Positions 61,251 to 64,000 of a stretch of DNA of 64,000 nucleotides are shown piece after piece. The first letter of the stretch is position 1. Each line of letters begins with the position of its first letter. Under the pieces are notes generated by a model. It saw only the letters and a program-made list of their open reading frames with translations. It was not told the DNA's origin and did no database searches. The stretch covers positions 329,170,177-329,234,176 of the forward strand of contig NC_090448.1 in assembly GCF_031143425.1 (NCBI RefSeq). The letters are read 5' to 3'. A program made the translations under genes and the position numbers. This stretch comes from Pleurodeles waltl (taxonomy: Eukaryota; Chordata; Amphibia; Caudata; Salamandridae).

Positions 61251-61862
61251 TTAACCAGGTAAAAGTACAGAACCTTTAGATACTTTATCAATGTGGGTAG
61301 GTTTTGACAATTTGGATTCCCCTTTTCTGACGTTTGTGGGAATATTTGTTAAAACCCGGTCTCCCACCATAAACTCAATTTCTTTAACGTGATGTCTCCT
61401 GTCAAAATTCTCCTTGACTTTATCGTGCCTCAATTTCACTTTGTCAGCCACAGTGGATAAAGCCTTGCTGTCATGTGCTCCACTTTCAGCCAATTGTTTA
61501 ATCCATTCTGGACAAACAGATGTTCTTGGAGCCGTTTTTTGTAACAGAAATAATGGACAAACCACTGTAGTGCTATGAGGGTGTTATATGATAAGTCCAA
61601 ATCTTTTCCCCTGAGAAAGACTCAGTATCATAACCCATCATTAAATCTGTCTGCACACCTTCCTTTAGAAGTGTGTTCATCCTTTCTACTAACCCATTTG
61701 AAGAAGGGGCGCAAAGTGCTACCTTGAGATGGGTGATAAGAAACTCACCAATACATTTTTTCATAGGTGGAGAAGTGAAATGTGTACTATTATCAGTTAC
61801 AATCTCAATGGGTGGTCCTTCTATTGTAAAGATTTTCTTTAAGAACCTGAAAATGGATTGAG
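61251..61862 (-). pseudogene. Ty3/Gypsy integrase relic (core and C-terminus)
   Basis: The minus-strand frame from 61,862 reads FLKKIFTIEGPPIEIVTDNS, containing the second catalytic Asp (codon 61,794-61,792), and later SSNGLVERMNTLLKEG, containing the catalytic Glu (codon 61,686-61,684). Exactly 35 residues separate them, the classical D,D(35)E spacing of retroviral-type integrases. After a stop and frame change, 61,565-61,251 gives KLRHDKVKENFDRRHHVKE and FMVGDRVLTNIP, the C-terminal DNA-binding (GPY-like) region. The N-terminal zinc finger and the first catalytic Asp are absent. The enzyme would insert element cDNA. It is inactive. Confidence 0.85.
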
Positions 61863-62099
61863 TATTAGGAATAGATGTAAATTAATCGTAAAATTGTTTT
61901 GGAATGAGTCTTCACTCAGATCAGTGCTAGGAACAGGAAGATTTGTGATTTGGATTGGTGGATCAACCCCAGAAACCAACATTAACCCCAACTTAGCCAG
62001 GTCCCGGCCAGCCCACTATCTGCCTTCCTTTAATGGTTTTGTGGATTTAGATTATGGTGTTCCTACCAAGACATCACTTGGTTCAGGAAGAATCATATC

Positions 62100-62290
62100 A
62101 TGTCTATATCTTGCTCCCCGTTATTCCTTGTGCTGTATATCAGCAGATTCTAACTTCTGATCAGCACCCAAATGTTGATTAAACAATGTGTCTGAAATAA
62201 TAGTCATTGGAGCACCAGAATCACACATCATCATGTCTATAAGTGAGATTTGAGCCTAATGTTACATTACAAATCAGATCTTTAGGTTTT
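62100..62290 (-). pseudogene. Ty3/Gypsy aspartic protease relic
   Basis: The minus strand reads MMCDSGAPMTIISDTLFNQH with the catalytic triplet Asp-Ser-Gly at 62,222-62,214, the active-site form of retropepsins (DSG or DTG). It lies downstream of the zinc-knuckle region and in a different frame from Gag, as expected for pol. A stop follows after about 25 codons. The protease would mature Gag and Pol. Reverse transcriptase and RNase H, which should come next, are missing. Confidence 0.7.
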
Positions 62291-62400
62291 TTAGCAACAG
62301 TTGCATTAAAGTGGGACATAAAAAATAAATTTGAAAAATCTAGGGAGGGATTATCATCCTCTACTTTGATACTGTGTATCTTCATTGGGTTTTTCCCAGA

Positions 62401-62830
62401 CTAGCATACACTGTGAAAACGACCAGTCTTTTTGCATTTCATGCAATGTTTACCTATAGCAAGGCAATGTGCAAAGCTCCTCAAGTGTGACTTCGACCCA
62501 CATCTAGAAGAAAATACATTAGTGAAACATTGTCACCCTTTAAAGATTTTCTCCTTCAAGAGAAGGGCATCAATATCTTTAGATCCTCCTACTGCTTTTA
62601 CAACAGGCGTAGAGATGTTGCCTTGCTCTTGAGACATAATGCGTGTTGAAAGAATACAGTGTTCAATGCTTTTAGCAAGGTCAATAACTTCTGCTAGCAA
62701 AGGGTCTCTGCAACTGAGCAGTCTTTCCTGGGTTTGTTTAAAAAACAGCTGTAGATGAATAGGTCTCTTATGTACATATTGAAAGATGCTCCTAAAGTAC
62801 ATGTAGCTGAAAGCTCCCTTCATGCAGAAA
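62401..62830 (-). pseudogene. Ty3/Gypsy Gag relic with zinc-knuckle tail
   Basis: The minus-strand frame from 62,823 reads KRPIHLQLFFKQTQERLLSC and LLAEVIDLAKSIEHCILSTR, the C-terminal Gag pattern of vertebrate Gypsy elements. After an in-frame stop at 62,535-62,533, the same frame continues into RCGSKSHLRSF (codon for Cys 62,502-62,500) and CMKCKKTGRFHSVC, a cysteine/histidine zinc-knuckle array that would bind element RNA. A second stop follows at 62,403-62,401. Gag, protease and integrase lie in the right order on one strand, so they belong to one decayed copy. Confidence 0.7.
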
Positions 62831-63049
62831 TTAACTCTTCCACCAATTCTTCTGAAGTTTTCTTTATCTTAAAAAAATAAAGAAATCTAGTGCACTGGGT
62901 TCATCGGCAAATTTGAGTTTCAATCTGCTAATGACTTCAGAATATTCACTTCAATCACTAGATTAAACAGATGGAGGAGTGGCATGAGGTAAATTGTCAA
63001 ATATTTGTCTGCTTTCATTACATAGATGGCAAAAAAAAAGTTGATATCA

Positions 63050-64000
63050 ACTGATTTGTTGGGGGATGGGAGAGGGATAGGGTAAGAAGCCATGCCTTCA
63101 ACGGCCTGCCTGTAATCTACTGCCCCACACGAGAGGAATGTGTAGCCGTGCCTTCTTCTTGAGCAATACTACCAGGTCTCGCAACTTAATTTCCTAGTCA
63201 AATAGAGTAGACCCCTCACAGAAAAATACTGGTGCTCAATGGACAAGGTGGTGGCCGGCCCCATATTTGGAAGGAGCCCTGGCTCCCCAAAAAAGCTCAG
63301 CGCATGGGGACTTTACTCCTCCCTGGTAACAAGTGCCGTCTTCCAGTTGTGGGACACAGTGACTTTGAAGGCAGATCTAACTACCTTCCCCTCCTCAATG
63401 ACTCCGACCCTTGGTAACCTGGAGTTTACTCCAGGACTTGATGTGGACTGATTTGCAAAGTGGTGGCAGGAGAGAGGTTGCAAGCACTCCGGTTTCATGT
63501 TCAGCTCCCAGGAGATAATCCCCTTTGAATGACTCGAGGAAGGCTACGGTTTAGAAGAAACAGAAAGAGTTCAGTACCTCCAGGTTTGCCACTGGCTGCT
63601 CCACCCTACCATGAGACCTCTTCTGGGGAAAGCAGTAACACCCTTCTAGAAATGGTTAATCCAGAAGAAGTCAGACAGACTCCTTAACTCTGAGCTATAC
63701 ACTCTCCTATCCAATGCCAAAGCTCCCTCCTGCACCCTAGAGCAGAAACAGTAGACAGAGCTAGGCCAGGTCTTCTCCGACTCAGATTGGGCTGATATCT
63801 ATGACAGAGCACAGCATTCAGCCCACAACACCACCAGCACTGAGACTGTGTTTAAGATTCTGTCTTATTGGTATTTAACCCCGCCCTGGCTGGGTGCCTG
63901 GAATCCTGAATTTCCCAAAGAGTGCTGGTGAGGTTGTGGCGCTACAGCCACCCTCCTTCACCTGCTCTGGCATTGCTTCAAACATACACGCTTTTGGGCC
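63050..64000 (+). pseudogene. L1 retrotransposon ORF2 relic, 3' part (runs off the window)
   Basis: Plus-strand frames give TVTLKADLTTFPSSM and LEFTPGLDVD (about 63,358-63,448), then YGLEETERVQYLQVCHWLL (63,549-63,605), VFSDSDWADIYDRA (63,773-63,814) and TVFKILSYWYLTPPWLGAW. The end reads GCGATATLLHLLWHCFKH, which matches the region around the C-terminal cysteine motif (CxxxxxxHxxxxC) of L1 ORF2. The usual cysteine before this block is retained as C in ECW. Stops (about 63,451, 63,523 and 63,933) make it inactive. It continues past the right edge. It is not the partner of the ORF1 relic at 1.1-1.6 kb, which is 62 kb away. Confidence 0.8.

Noticed and set aside
1..64000. CRISPR arrays, operons, ribosome-binding sites, rRNA genes
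   Set aside because: No regularly spaced direct repeats with unique spacers, no bacterial gene organisation and no rRNA-like segments; the window is eukaryotic.

Overview
This is eukaryotic, repeat-dominated DNA. The mix of decayed DIRS, L1, L2/CR1-like and Ty3/Gypsy retroelements, cut-and-paste DNA transposons and long AT-rich spacers points to a giant amphibian genome. I infer a salamander, most likely a newt, because several repeat families resemble ones I associate with Pleurodeles-type genomes. That assignment rests on recognition, not on a search.

The centre of interest is 41,046-45,323 on the minus strand. An uninterrupted 613-codon reading frame encodes a full-length BRD9-like protein (a bromodomain subunit of the non-canonical BAF chromatin remodeller). 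BRD9 is a multi-exon gene in other vertebrates, so this intron-free copy is best read as a processed retrocopy. It keeps the acetyl-lysine-binding residues and shows no stop or frameshift. An A-rich tail lies about 2.4 kb downstream, 15 bases after an AATAAA signal. Upstream, a splice-acceptor-like tract touches the start codon, and a CpG-rich promoter-like region with a consensus splice donor lies about 8 kb away (53,399-54,700). Together these suggest a retrogene that may be expressed through a captured 5' exon. This is testable inference.

The left third (1-26 kb) holds an L1 ORF1 relic (about 1,090-1,625), a nearly complete but broken DIRS element on the minus strand (about 3,370-7,900), a pair of SINE-like repeats (11.1 and 25.9 kb) and a GC-rich palindromic element (21,957-22,473). 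Most of 11.5-21.9 kb and 22.5-25.9 kb carries nothing I can assign.

The middle (26-41 kb) holds a 3.3-kb TTAA-flanked non-autonomous element with internal tandem repeats (26,670-29,942), a hAT-type element with a perfect 8-bp target duplication (31,966-32,480), an L2/CR1-like LINE relic (about 35,640-37,700) and a probable piggyBac transposase relic (about 38,940-39,460).

The right part (46-64 kb) holds a second LINE relic, a nearly intact Tc1/mariner DD37E element with one 2-bp frameshift (48,848-50,407), the promoter-like CpG region, a second GC-rich palindromic element (55,478-56,000), a 2,679-bp TG...CA element with a TTGTT target duplication (57,466-60,144), an internally deleted Ty3/Gypsy element on the minus strand (about 61,251-62,830) and the 3' part of an L1 ORF2 running off the window end. 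Apart from the BRD9-like frame, I see no host gene that I can support.
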